DNA from: Mugil cephalus | Lineage: Eukaryota > Chordata > Actinopteri > Mugiliformes > Mugilidae | Direction of reading: 5' to 3' | DNA: 64,000 nucleotides | Assembly (NCBI RefSeq): GCF_022458985.1 | Contig: NC_061781.1 | Coordinates: 10,567,501-10,631,500 of the forward strand | Shown here: positions 32,801 to 44,287 of the stretch, piece after piece | How positions within the stretch are numbered: the first letter of the stretch is position 1 | Layout of the letters: the number at the start of each line of letters is the position of its first letter | The notes under the pieces: generated by a model | The model's database searches: none | The model's input: only the letters and a program-made list of their open reading frames with translations | What the model was told of the DNA's origin: nothing | Position numbers and translations under genes: made by a program

Positions 32801-35800
32801 GTTGTAATGTGGCTTCGCTAAAAGAGAGAAACATTTGCTACTAATTTTCCACCTCTTTCATGTTCAGCCATATCCGAAGCCATGGCGAGTTTTAGGATAA
32901 TTAGGACGGGTAGAGGCTGGGGTTTTTTAGTCATCCATCAGCTGTCACAGAGGCTACAAATCTGTACCATCTTTGAGAGGAAGTGTGTGTTCTTTTTTCT
33001 TTTTACATACTCTCACGTAGCAATATTTTGTACACTTGAATAATTTTGGTAGCCTGGAAGCAAGCTTTAAGAATTCAATACCATTCACACCCACTGAGTG
33101 GGCTTTATGTGGGGGTAGGCAGAATAGTTAGAGTAATGTAGTCATGTAGTTCTATAATAAAATGCCTGGTTGTAGGACTATTTAATGGCATTCAGAGGTA
33201 TATTTCTGTCTCTCGGTTGAAACGTGCCCCTTAATGACATCCTCATAGTGCGAGACCCGACTTGAATTCCGTTAAGATCGTCTTATGCATCTTTCATTAG
33301 AAATACGCACATCCTCTGCATTGATAAACAAACACATCCTCCAGCCCCAGAGAGACGATCGCGTTCGTAAATATAGACGAGCTAAACAAAGTCACTCAGA
33401 TCAAATGTTACTCGTTGGCAAGCAAATACGAGCTTTTAGCTTAGGTAAATATCAGAAAACACACGGACGCCCGCGGGGATCCAGTGTGTGGGCACGAGTG
33501 TTTGCGAGAGCGTCCCCAAGAGACGAGAGTGCAGCTCCAGGTTACGGTAAGCTAGCCAGAACTCTGCTGCAGCAGCTCCGGCACGACTTGTTCAGTTCTT
33601 GTGTGCGTGCGCAGAAAGCTTCCTCTTCAGGATATAATCAATTATTTATGTTAGATTTTTTTTTTTCACAAGCGAGAGGCTTTGACCACTCAGCTCTCTG
33701 TCTCTTACACAAACAGAGCAGGTGCATTAGGTGCATCTGTATTTGACTGTACTTGAATATAATTCAAATTAATGCCATGAAGGAAAAATGAGGGCTTCTT
33801 GAAAAGGCCCTCAGTGACAATAATAACGTCACCTGAAAAACAAACGGAGATGAGAGCAGTGCTGATGGGAAGCTTATAATGTCTTATTTACTGCCGTGTC
33901 AGAAACGGAGCGAGGAGGTGGAGGGGGTGATGGATGGGTCGAGCTTTCCTAGATGTGGAGGAATGCGGCACACAAATGTGAGCCTGTGGGAAATAGGAAT
34001 TTTAATGTAGTAACAAGTCTGAAAAACACTGCAGAGTTTGTTGAGCAACAGATGCACGCAGCAGGGATTTTTTTTTTTTTTTTTTTTTAAATCTCGCAAC
34101 AAACAGGTCGAGTGTTTTCTATGTCTCAGGGAACCAGAAGACAACTACAGCCTAACCTAAAGTTTTAACAATAAAGACCAAAGTTAATAGTAATGGACAA
34201 ACAGGACTAGAACATATACATGCCTTAATTTGGATATGCCCATTTATTTCCACCTTTAAATTCTCTCTGTAATTTATTAAAACCCATAAAATAATCTTGC
34301 GTCTTTGTGGGACGATCTCTGCCCTCTGTCATTTACTCACACTGAAATTCAGCATGGTGGGGGGCAGTAGAGGGTCATGAATGCACTAAAGCTCAAATAT
34401 AGGTCATTTCCGTTTCTTAGCCGCAGCATCTTTTATTCACAAGGTGTAACAAAGCTTTTAAGAACTAGACTAATTAGCGGAAAGTGTTAATGAAGAATAA
34501 AAATGGGGCTCCCAAGGGAGGTAATTATGTCCTGTGTGCTATTTATTTAAAACAACTGAGGGGAGAGGACACAGTCAGCTCCTTTCATCTCTCAGAGAGA
34601 GGAAATGTTATGCGCCGCTGCGAATAAAGCACCATCGTGCAGCTCTGGATATCCGAGAGCAGTCTCGCTCGCCCGGAGCAAAAGCCACCACACCAGATCA
34701 TTCGTGTCTATTAATTTAGACCCATTAGCCAATTGAGCACAAACCCAGATTGTAGGAAGTGAATGTAATGTGCATGTGAGGCTGGGAATGCGTGTGCTGA
34801 GGAAGCAGGGGAGGTTAATAAAGCTTTGATGCAATACGGAGAAATTCATAGGAAGCTACTTGCGTTCAGATATTTCTTTTGTGCGTGTGTGTGTGTGTGT
34901 GTGTGCGCGTGCGTGCGCTCATTCCTACCATTTGTTTCTCCTGTTTCTCCAGCGCCGCTCTGTCCCTGGTGATCTGTCTCTGAGTGCCGCGCAGCTCCTT
35001 AGACTGTTCCTTGATTATGTCTTTAGACGGAGACAGACATAAAGGAAGGAGGATTAGCTTTTTGGACATACAAACATGTAACAAGACATTTTGATCTGGT
35101 GTGATTAAATGCACAGTATGGTGATAGTTATATACACTTGCAAGTTCATTAGATACAGGAGTAAAAACAAATACATTCTAATACAACAGCCTTGCACTAA
35201 ATGTTAGCTCCATGAAAGTTTGTTGAAAATTTGTTTAAAAAACTGAGAGAGACATTGATTCAACTGTGTTTTCACTTTGGAGTCGAAAAGAGTTGGACTT
35301 GAATTGTACTGTGACACATGCTTCTATTATTTTGACTACGGAAAATAACAGAATCTCTTTTGTGTTAAACTCAACACAGTTTAGCAGCACCGCAAATGAC
35401 ATCCTCCGAAATGGTTATACAGTTCATTGACCTCTTTTCTTAAAGTGCTTCTACATAAACTGAACATTTTAACAATCACAAGGGGCGATTCATCAGAGGA
35501 CTTTTAGAAAGGGTCCGTTTTAACTAGTGTACCTGATGTGTAGTCAATTTTCATTTTTTTTGTATATTACATTTGACCATCTCAGCACCATACGAAGACC
35601 AACAGCACTGACGTACAATCTTTTTTCTTCTTCTGCTTAGAATCAAATGTGCACCGCCCTCTTACGTCTCATGTTTATTTAGGTGTGCTTTAGACACATG
35701 GTTATAATTTTTTTCAATCTGACTGCATGACTGCAATTCCAGTGCATTACAGTTACAAAGGGCAGGGCAAAGACCAGCTGTATGGTTTTTTTGGAAGAAA

Positions 35801-37897
35801 TCTTAAACATGTAGCCGGTCCCTTAACAGTGAGCATGTTTGGGTGCGTGCCCAGATTCAAGTGAAATGCCGCACAGTGTTCAACAGCAGAAGGCACACGG
35901 ACACACGGCATCTGGGAAAATGCCTGGACAGATCACACCTCTATTGAGTCAGCCCCAATCCACCCACACAAATGAAAGTGGCATCATGTGACACGGTGTC
36001 TGACGCTGAAGTCACACATTCATCTGTGGTTTCACAGTTAGAGACGACAAAAGCAGGAATCCCCGTGTTGACATTCACCTGAAATCAGCTGAAACTGATT
36101 TAGTCCAAATTCTACTAACTACTGTGACTTAAAGCAACATTTTAACCTTTTTCAAGATTAAGGACAAAAACATACAGAAATGAATGAATCAAACTAAGTC
36201 TAGTCAGTCATTTATATAAAGCCCAAATTAATATATTTGTTCAAAAGGGCTTTATAATCTTTCCTTGGAGCCTCAGTTGTGATGAAAAAAAAAAGGAAAA
36301 AAGAACTTTAACTTTGGAAAAAGCTAAATAAACACTTGAACGAGCAACAGAGGGTGAATCCCTGCTCCAGTCAGACTGATGTGCAGTAGAGGTGTGCAAA
36401 ATGTGTGAAAAAATGTGTTCTTTAGGAACAAATGAAGGATTTAGACACCGTGTTATAGGTCTGATCAATACATCAACTGATTCAACTCAACATCCTTAAG
36501 CTACTCATCATAGAAAATGTCCATATTTTGAAAATAAAGTCGACCGCTGTCTGCAAAAAAAGCAAAAGTTCAGCAACTATGAACTTGTCCAAGACACATC
36601 ATTGCGTATTGTGACAACGATACATATACGTATAAGGTGACGTGCCGCCAACGTCTCAAAGTGGGAGGGATATCGTCCTACAAATACGTGCGGTCTAAGC
36701 CCCCCCCTTTCTAATTTGCCAAATCACCAGAAACCGAGAAACCGCTCCAACCGCCCCGACCCAGGACGGCAACGAAAACACTGCGTCCAGGGCGTGAGAG
36801 ACGAGAAAAATCCACAACATGGGATGGGGACTACGACCTGACAATGGCTCGACATGGAGCGCAGGAAAAACCCAACGCAGTGAGTACAGTATGCAGATGA
36901 TGCGCATGAGGTGAAACCAGAATGACAATGATGGGAGGAGTACGAAGACGGTGCCTTGACAGAATTTACTTCAAAGGACCAAGCCTAGTTTTAAAACCAC
37001 AGATCATTTGCGGATAGATTTTGATGTAATTTTCCACAAAAATAAGTCTCAAATGCAACAGAGGTGGAGGTTAGTCTGTCTTCCCTCTGGAAATTCAGCC
37101 CTAGGAGTCATTATAATATGTGAAAAAGAATAATTGATCCATTAATTCTGATATTTGAAAAAAGAAAAGCTTGGTTTTTCCATTTTGACCTTGCGCGGCT
37201 GCCTACCTACTAGCCTGGAGGAAGAAACACAGAAACATTTAGATGGAAGGTCTTTTCAAAATGTTGACACTTGTACATTACTAAAATGAATATATAATGA
37301 CAGCCTGACAATGAGGTCATATTTTAACAGCCCTGCTGACATCACTCAATTTTTATGACACCCTTTGTGGTCAACAGTGAGGAAGTTCAACTGGAATTAA
37401 TACAGTTAAAACGTGCTCCTGTATAAATGTGAGACTTAAATTAATTAACCTGAAGGACACGAGTCAATGATAAGTTTAGGGCAAATGTTACATGTGGTAT
37501 TTAACGTTATACACGCGTTGGGTTAACACTTTGGGGATAAATGTGGCACGGTAATGTATTTTTCCACTGACTTCACTTTACATATTATGTAGCAACACCA
37601 CCTCTTAGAGCTCACAGATCTTTCAATAGCTCAACCTCAACACTTATTTACGCCACATAATGTTATTGAGGGTAACGCTGTAACCCAGCTACACACAAAA
37701 ATAGCATGTTCGCCCAAGATAAGTTAAGTCTGGCAGCGCTGCCCGGTGACTCAACCAGACTCGAAACAGGTAAAACGAGTTCACTGGGGACGAGCTAAAC
37801 ACCCGGGCTGAAAACAAGTTAGCTAGCCTTCTTCTTTTTTTTCTTTACACCGAGCAAACTTACCGTCGACAGTCTTCTTCTTGAAAAGGGAAGCCAT
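29773..37897 (-). CDS. chmp2b: Charged multivesicular body protein 2B (ESCRT-III), 6 coding exons
   Basis: Cytosolic ESCRT-III subunit that assembles on endosomal membranes for multivesicular-body formation and membrane scission, and is removed by the VPS4 ATPase (family knowledge). On the minus strand, exons 37897-37864, 35020-34929, 32541-32347, 31399-31297, 31094-30988 and 29889-29773 join to 648 nt, 215 aa; the human protein has 213. Seen: N-terminal MASLFKKKTVD; basic helical core with ELRGTQRQITRDRAALEKQ and SSKVTSMSTQTKVMNSQMKM; acidic IFDESGDEEESQDIVNQVLD; and a C-terminal MIM motif, SDDEIERQLRALGVD (201-215), which binds the VPS4 MIT domain. The start ATG has G at -3 and +4. All introns are GT-AG with matching phases. 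It converges on pou1f1 and diverges from vgll3. Confidence 0.97.
29890..30987 (-). other. chmp2b: chmp2b intron 5
   Basis: 1098 bp of AT-rich unique-looking sequence. No additional gene or clear repeat is seen. Confidence 0.8.
30988..31094 (-). CDS. chmp2b: chmp2b coding exon 5
   Basis: Encodes INDTLDEIFDESGDEEESQ then DIVNQVLDEIGIEITGK, the acidic autoinhibitory C-terminal part. Phase 1 in, phase 0 out; donor AAAG|gtaaga. Confidence 0.96.
31297..31399 (-). CDS. chmp2b: chmp2b coding exon 4
   Basis: 34 codons plus one base: TMQAVNKKMDPQKTLKTMQ then DFQKENMKMGMTEDM. Donor ATGA|gtaagg. It is very close to the human sequence. Confidence 0.96.
31400..32346 (-). other. chmp2b: chmp2b intron 3
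   Basis: 947 bp. The part 31600-31760 carries a dispersed repeat listed separately; the rest is AT-rich. Confidence 0.8.
31600..31760 (+). repeat. Dispersed repeat tail, copy 1
   Basis: Contains cttgcactattttct, GGTTCTTAAGAGTGT and, at the end, tttcctttgtggatcattaa followed by 'agtctgactaagtctaagtc'. The last part resembles the 3' tail of fish retroposons (gggatcaataaagt). The first part is shared with 38310-38480. Confidence 0.5.
32347..32541 (-). CDS. chmp2b: chmp2b coding exon 3
   Basis: 65 codons, phase 0 to 0: EAEIKKMAKSGNREACKIL, AKQLVQLRKQKNRTYAVSS, then KVTSMSTQTKVMNSQMKMAG. This is the basic membrane-binding ESCRT-III core. Confidence 0.97.
32542..34928 (-). other. chmp2b: chmp2b intron 2
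   Basis: 2387 bp. It includes a T run at 34069-34088 and a stretch at about 34440-34850 rich in TAAT-type homeodomain words beside a CpG-containing block, which looks more structured than the rest. No gene is supported; frames at 32583-32834 and 33285-33746 lack domains. Confidence 0.65.
34881..34918 (+). repeat. (GT)n/(GC) microsatellite
   Basis: GTGCGTGTGTGTGTGTGTGT continuing into GCGCGTGCGTGCG. It ends only 10 bp from the chmp2b exon 2 donor. Confidence 0.85.
34929..35020 (-). CDS. chmp2b: chmp2b coding exon 2
   Basis: Encodes IIKEQSKELRGTQRQITRD then RAALEKQEKQM. Acceptor cgtctaaag and donor ATG|gtagga; phase 1 in, 0 out. The acceptor is weak in pyrimidines but the protein match is clear. 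Confidence 0.96.
35021..37863 (-). other. chmp2b: chmp2b intron 1
   Basis: 2843 bp. Most is AT-rich unique sequence. From about 36600 to 36960 there is a distinctly CpG-rich block of unknown nature, unlike its surroundings. No gene is supported. Confidence 0.7.
37864..37897 (-). CDS. chmp2b: chmp2b coding exon 1
   Basis: 34 bp encoding MASLFKKKTVD plus one base; donor GACG|gtaagt. The start sits in a GCGGCGACATGG context. Confidence 0.96.
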
Positions 37898-38072
37898 GTC
37901 GCCGCTCTGTGTCAACCTAAACGCCGAATACAGGTCGTGTGCCGCTGACACAGGTGTGGTTTCTGTCGATTAGACCGAGGGGACGAGTGTCGGATTTTTA
38001 GCCGCTGTTGTTTCCTGGTTCTGTTGTCAGACTCATCAGACTTCCTCCCTCAGCTGACTGATCCAACGGCTC

Positions 38073-38085
38073 CACGTGACGTCAC
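38073..38085. promoter_or_regulatory. chmp2b: Overlapping E-box and CRE in chmp2b promoter
   Basis: CACGTGACGTCA fuses a CACGTG E-box (USF/TFE-type, half of a lysosomal CLEAR site) with a perfect palindromic CRE, TGACGTCA. It lies about 175-190 bp upstream of the chmp2b ATG in a locally GC-rich segment. Factor binding is inferred from the motif. Confidence 0.55.
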
Positions 38086-38309
38086 GGCGGGACTCTCATG
38101 CTGCCTTCACTTGCAGTCGGTACAAATGCCTTACTTATGATTAGAGTTATATGACCGACGCACATAAAAAAACTAATAAATAAAATAAATCTAGAAGTAT
38201 CTATATTCCATGCGATTAAAGGGCTTGGAAATCTACAAGACTTCTTTCATACCATACTCTATCCAACTGTACAACAACTCAAAACATCTTCATGTTATCC
38301 GTGTTGCTA

Positions 38310-38480
38310 TAGCCTACTTCCCTCTCTATTTCTTGCACATTTGGTGAAATGTATTTTTTTTGCTTGCTATTTTCTCTTTACTTTACTAGATATTACTTAT
38401 ATTTTGTTTTAATTTTACCTTTCCTGTGGTTCTTAAGAGTGTTTCCTTCATTTGCAACTAAGTTGCTGCCGTTCTACTCT
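38310..38480 (+). repeat. Dispersed repeat, copy 2
   Basis: Shares ttgcttgctattttctcttt, 'ctagatattact' and especially GGTTCTTAAGAGTGT with the copy at 31600-31760, in the same order and direction. The family is unknown to me. Confidence 0.45.
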
Positions 38481-39866
38481 CCATTTGCTATTACTATCCA
38501 CTTCACGAAAAATAAAATACAATCCGCACCTTACTGATGACAGTACATAGACAAACATAGTATCTAATATTTTATGAGATTTAATGGAAATATTACAATT
38601 TAAAAAAAAAAAAAAAAAAATACTGATCTATCTATTTATTTGTTACCGAGTTCCATATTCGACCCATTCTTACAAGTGGAACCTGAATGCAACATAAATG
38701 CAAGGAAATGTATAGTAAAACGACAAAGATATGTTTCGTTTTTGTTTTTTCTTAATGATTAATTTATGTTTTGTTTCAGAATTTTCACATTCAAAGAATG
38801 AAATACCAAATTAATGTCTTAATTACTTTTTTCTTTCCTTTTACTCTTTTTAAGTGGATTTAAAAAAAAAAAAAAAATCATGGTCTGTGCTCCTTGATAT
38901 GTTAACACCCTGTCATAACACACAAATATGTAAACTGCCAGAAGGAAACGACCCACAGAGGTGGGTACTGTCTATAAAATCACACAGCGTCATAAAGTCT
39001 GATCTCAATTTCATCCCGTGCCCCTTTATCCCCAGAAGAGAGAGCATCCCATACACTCCGGGTTGTATTCATATATTCCTATTGTTTTATCTGATGCTGA
39101 GAGCAACTTTATGTGTGTGATGTGGTGGGACTCTTGAACCGTAACCAACTCAATTTTGTTCTAGTATCTGCAGTGGGGGTGGGAGGCAGAAGATGCGAGG
39201 TGGGAGGGGCGGGGGTCTCATCCCAGAAATAGTGCGGGGTGCCAAGTTATGGCTGGAGCAGAGGAGAGAGGGGTGACTTTGAGGAGAAGGAGAGGAGGAT
39301 GGGCAGCCCCTCAGCTCTTTCCTTTATCTCCAAGGAGGTGTGTGCGCGCGTGTGCAGTTGCCAGTGTGCATCGGCATGTCGTCCTGAGGCGTTGTTCTTG
39401 TTAAGGTTATTAGGGAAGATGTTTGGTGCTAATCAGCGGAGGGCTACAGGGACCCCCACTAAACGGCCTCATCATCAGAGAGCCCCGGTGGTGATAAATC
39501 TAGCCCCAAGCACCCAGAGGGCCTGCTGGTACCAAGCATGTATCTGTCTCTGGCCGTGTTGCTACAAAGATGCAGCATGTAAATCAATACTCTGCGATTA
39601 AATTTGGGGATTTTTTTCTTACCTCTGATAGATGTATTGGCATTTGATTAATCATGCGTTGTAGAATCGAATGAATCCTCATTGAAAAGGTCTTAACGTG
39701 AGTTTATCTGATGAATAAAGACTCCATATACACGGGCTTACTTCAGGTATTGTTGTTATAAGCTTTTTCAGTACAAATCATTTAACATCAAAATTATCAT
39801 TTCACACATGCACACACACAAACACGTGGTAAAATGTATAGGCTTTAGAGATAAAGGGTCTATTAA

Positions 39867-39960
39867 GCTATTAGGTGTATCGTTAGCCTAATAGCATAAT
39901 TACCTAAGTACTTTTTTTGACTTAATGTTACAAAATCAATAAAAATACTAATGTGCTTGC
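39867..39960. mobile_element. MITE end (GTTAGCCTAATAGC family)
   Basis: GTTAGCCTAATAGCATAATT at 39882 matches the termini of the complete short element at 55677-55851. The nearby opposite-facing 'ctattaggtg' may be a truncated partner. Confidence 0.4.
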
Positions 39961-41479
39961 TAAAAATATTCTTTTTTCTTGTTTTACAAAAATATTCAAA
40001 GGCAGTTAGGGGGAAAAAATATATCGGGCAACAAACAAACAAAATGAAAAGAACTGCTTTTCTTATCTTTTTCATTTCCACTTCCTTTCTGCTTCTTTTT
40101 GTCCCTTACTTTCTCCACTTTCTTCACCTATCCATCCATTTATTCCATCCTCCTCCTCCTCTCTGTGCTCTAGCCCAGGGCGAGCGGACGTGTAATGTTA
40201 AGGCACTAACTACAGAGTGTGTAGACGCACACACCAACACAGTAGCAGCAGCAGCAGAGGGAGACGATCATGTGTGAAATGAGATCTCCTCAAAATCAGT
40301 GGGAGTCGCGGCCATAAAGCACATCAAGCTTTTCAGCTTTAAGGTATCATCGAACAAATCGCACAAATCCCTGCACTTGATGACTGTGGAGTTGTTACTG
40401 TCTACTAACAACTGTGCCGCATTGCTTTTCTCTCTCTTCACAGATAAACCCATTCGAGGACGTCCAAACACGGAGCCGAGTGTGTCCTCAGCCAACAATC
40501 CAACCGACTCTTCATTCTCTCAACATGTAATTTAGACTCAAAACTTGAAGCGCTTGTAAAAATATGTCTTTTTTTTTTTACAGTGGCAGATTATCTGTGC
40601 CATATATCAGCAGAACCACTAAATCCAATTCTATTTATTCTTCGTCATTTGCAATAGAATTTCAACAAATCTCCCCCGAGGCCTCCCCAGCGTGTGTGTA
40701 TCTCATCGGCCCCTGCATTAATGCGCTAGCATAAATCCAGTGTCATTACATATTGTACAATATCTCAGAAAATATATTGTTTTCTTCCTTGTACCCCAAC
40801 ATCTAACTATATGCTGAATTTTATTTGTATGCAAACTCCGAGGGGCAAGGACGGCTGTGATGGCAGACAGGGGATTTAACCAGCACCTTCCTCAGTCTGA
40901 TGGATGGGTGCTTCACCGCAACCCAGACGGGGGGAAGAGATAGATAGAGAGTGGCAGTGAGGACTCAGGTATTACCAAGAGAATGTGGGGCAGAAGAAAG
41001 GGGATTGATGAATTAACCAGATAAAGATAGAGGTTTGCTAGGACAGTGGGAGATCGGGGTAAATGTACGAAAGAGGAAACATTTACAGGGCTCAATACCA
41101 CAAGTTCCCAAACAGAGAAGATGAGTCTTATGCAATGTTGCACGATGACATTCAAACATGATGATTGTAAATTCAGCAGTTTTGGGCAAAGTTTCTGTTT
41201 GGGTACACTTTCACTCAAAATGAACATGGCAGGCAGGCTCTTAATGAACACGTCCATGTAGACTGCCATATTAAAGACACTCTTCTTTTGGAAGACAAGA
41301 TAGCAGTGTTTAAAATTTTGCTTGCATGGACGATGTGAGAGGGTTTTTAACAAATTCACGATGATGATGTTTTATTTCTATTTGAGGAACAGTTTGACAT
41401 TCTGCGTCGATAAGGTCGGTAACTACTCTTCTCAAACAAGGTGCTGTAGCCAGGTGACTTTTAGGATAAACGGTCCGTG

Positions 41480-41832
41480 TATGTTTTAGTCATTGAATTT
41501 TCAGTTCAGAAACAGATATTAAAAACAAAAAATGAGCGGTTATTTGATTTTCATTTTAAAATTCAAAAATTAAAATTGGCCTCTTGGCCCCCTTTATCAG
41601 GGCTGAGAAGGGATAAACAAACCTCTAATTTTATGCTCTTACTTTGAAAACGGAAACTTCCGGTTGCAAAATATAGAGACAGAGCATGAAAATGGTCTGG
41701 TTTTTAAAGTTTTCTTTGTCCCTTCTTGACCCCGATAAAGAAAAATGCCTTGAATTTCAGTTTTAATTATTGAATTTTAAAAAGAAAATCAAATAACCAC
41801 TTCTGAATGGAAAATCAAATGACCAAAACATA
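41480..41832. repeat. 353-bp near-complete palindrome (foldback element)
   Basis: The two halves are reverse complements over nearly their whole length. TATGTTTTAGTCATTGAATT pairs with the right end (reverse complement TATGTTTTGGTCATTTGATT). GGTTATTTGATTTTC pairs with its mate at 41788-41802. CTTTATCAGGGCTGAGAAGG pairs with CTTTATCGGGGTCAAGAAGG. The centre is CGGAAACTTCCGG near 41650-41662. A transcript would fold into one long hairpin. No coding frame is present. Confidence 0.8.
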
Positions 41833-44285
41833 CTTGGTTTGTTTAATTCAAGTGAAGATTAGTTTTAGAGGATGCTATGTGCAGATTTGTTCTTGACCAG
41901 ATATAGAGTTCCGTCTTTATTTGCTGTCCACAGATTAAACAACGAGAAAATGTGTGTCACTGAGCTTCCAGTGTGCATTTTATTGGTCTTTGTGCTAAAC
42001 TAAGCCCGTTTCACATTTATCAAAAAGATACGTACAAAATAAATCATTGTATTTTCCAAAATACCAAACCATTCTTCAAGTGAGACGCAAGCTAATTAGG
42101 TCAATCCGGAGCTAATAGGCGCGAAGTCTATCGATGGAAAACTTTTATTATCAATTATTAACAAGATTCCAAACAAAGTGGGAAGTAGGAGGACATATGG
42201 AAGACAGCAGGTGGCTGAGAGAGTGGGAATAGACGCAGGGATGATAGGAAGCAGGGAAACAGGGCTTTAGCAGCAGGGGAGGCAGAGGGCACGGGAGTTT
42301 GGGATTGTCTAATAAATCGAGTGAGTGACTCCACTCGTTTCTGCCTTTGGGACAAATCTAGTTGCGCTCACCGGCGCAGCCGAGCATCTGGGAATTGTGG
42401 GTAATGAGAGATTATTTTCCCCTGTAGTGTTTGCTCATCATCATTGCCAGCCCCCCCAGCCTCCCGGGAAGCAGAGACACACACACACACACACACACAC
42501 ACACAAGCAGAAAGGAATGGCGCTTACTTGCAGGTGCATGTTACGCACACATAACACACACATCCGACACATTGGCGCGCTGTTGCTTTCATGGATAAGG
42601 TCAAACTGCGAGGTTTTATTGTTCAAATCTGCTGCTGGCGCTAATTTTGGATGTCACACTCAGTGAGACACACACACACCATTCGGTGGCTCCCTCTTTT
42701 ATCCACAGGTCCTTCATGCCTCGGGATGCCAATCTGTCTGATGGCAGGTCCAACGTGTATCAAACCGGAACCCTCCTTCGCCCTTCCTCTGTCTCTTTTC
42801 TGCCTCAGCCGGTCCGTGGTCCTTCTTGCCCCGGAGCCAGGCTGCGGCCGCAAGAAGCGGGCTGGTGGTCCCAGCAGGGGCCGGGGCTCAGACACACCAT
42901 TTGCATGAGGGAATTAAAGTCATTACAGCTGGAAGGGCAACGGAGGACGAGTCCTTCGCTCTGCTGAAGAGAGAGGAGGTTTGTGAAGTTGTGCGAGGGA
43001 AGTAACGGACTAAATGAGGAGATCTGTTCATCTGGATAGTTCAGAAAGGCGTCCAATGTTCAGTAAATGGATGTTTATACTTAATAAAAATAATTAAACC
43101 TTGTGGGTGTTCCTGATTCTGAATGCTACAATAAAGATGAAGAGGGGATATATCTTGGTATTTTTCCAAAAGTGCCCCAAAAACACATTACCTGCACTGT
43201 CACAGATATTATGAACCTATTCTACATTCTTCCCCCGTGTCATTGTTTTACGCAGACGTGGACATTTACCCCTGAAAAGTAATAGTGCCCAAAGTTATCG
43301 AACGAAACCTCTGTGCTTAATTTCACACTTAAAGTCCAGCCTAAACAATGCCATACTTCTTTCTAATTTCCCGTGGATTTTCACATTTAGCTTGTCCATT
43401 TTTGGACGGAAGGGATTGTTTTCCCAGCGTGACCCTCTAAAGGGGGGAGCCGCATCTGTCAAGTGAATCCCCCCCGCTCCTTCCCTTCGCAATGACCCTG
43501 CCTTTGAGCCGCCACCATCTCATTAACTTCGTCCAGGCAGCCCGGGCCGCTCCCATTATCTCTACACACGCAGAATGCGAGCTAAAACTGGAGGACGGAC
43601 CGAGTAATTATCTGCTTTTTAAGCGAGGTCAGCACGCTGACTCCGAACCCGACGCGCACTGGTCACTTCGGAACAGACACGCGGTACGGGCAGCGAGGCG
43701 GCCAGACACACGGGCACGCCCGCTGTGAGCTGAGCGCTTCTCTTTGTCTGCGCTTTGCAATTAAAAGTCTCATTTCCATTAAACATGGCCCAAAAAATGT
43801 GCAAGAACAGTGGAATAATGAGAGATCACGGAGATAATGAAGTTGTTTCCGTTTTCATTCGGCTTAACATGTAAATTTCACTTCCATTAACTTACAAATG
43901 ACTCTTTTTTTTTGGCTCATTAGTGGGCCGCTATATTGCAAATTATCCCATGTTGTTTTGTGCACAGCTTAAAAAAGCTAAATTATACATCAAGACTCAT
44001 TGTAGCTTTAAACGGGAGGGAATGTTTCTTGTACATACAGCTAGAAAAATCTGAATGCGACTTGAATATGATGATAATGAATAAAAATTCACTTGCGTTG
44101 CATCACTCCATGTGCTCCAAGATGCACTAATGACTCCTTAATTAGACTTAGTTGCCGCTCCTCCCCCGCATCTGACACACACCATGAACAGAGCTTATCT
44201 AGTTAGAGGGCATTTCTAAAGCTGTGACTGCAGTAACACGTCCAACTTGAATATGTTAAGGCAGAAACACATACGGTATATATCA
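41833..44285. other. chmp2b-vgll3 spacer, middle part
   Basis: No gene seen. Between about 42300 and 43780 base composition rises in GC and several frames open by chance (42325-42666, 42647-42967, 43492-43728), but none shows a domain, start context or splice pattern. A (CA)n tract lies at 42476-42505. Confidence 0.5.
42476..42505 (+). repeat. (CA)n microsatellite
   Basis: About 15 CA units, uninterrupted. Confidence 0.9.
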
Positions 44286-44287
44286 TA

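Larger units (their letters stand above)
38086..41479. other. chmp2b-vgll3 spacer, left part
   Basis: Gene-free as far as I can see. It includes A-rich runs (38598-38619, 38862-38876), a dispersed-repeat copy at 38310-38540, a G-rich stretch near 39160-39320 with a 120-codon frame lacking any domain, and a MITE end near 39880. Confidence 0.55.

Noticed and set aside
39239..39601. 120-codon + strand frame in a G-rich stretch
   Set aside because: Cys/Arg-rich with no domain, lying in low-complexity DNA; no splice sites in a consistent phase.
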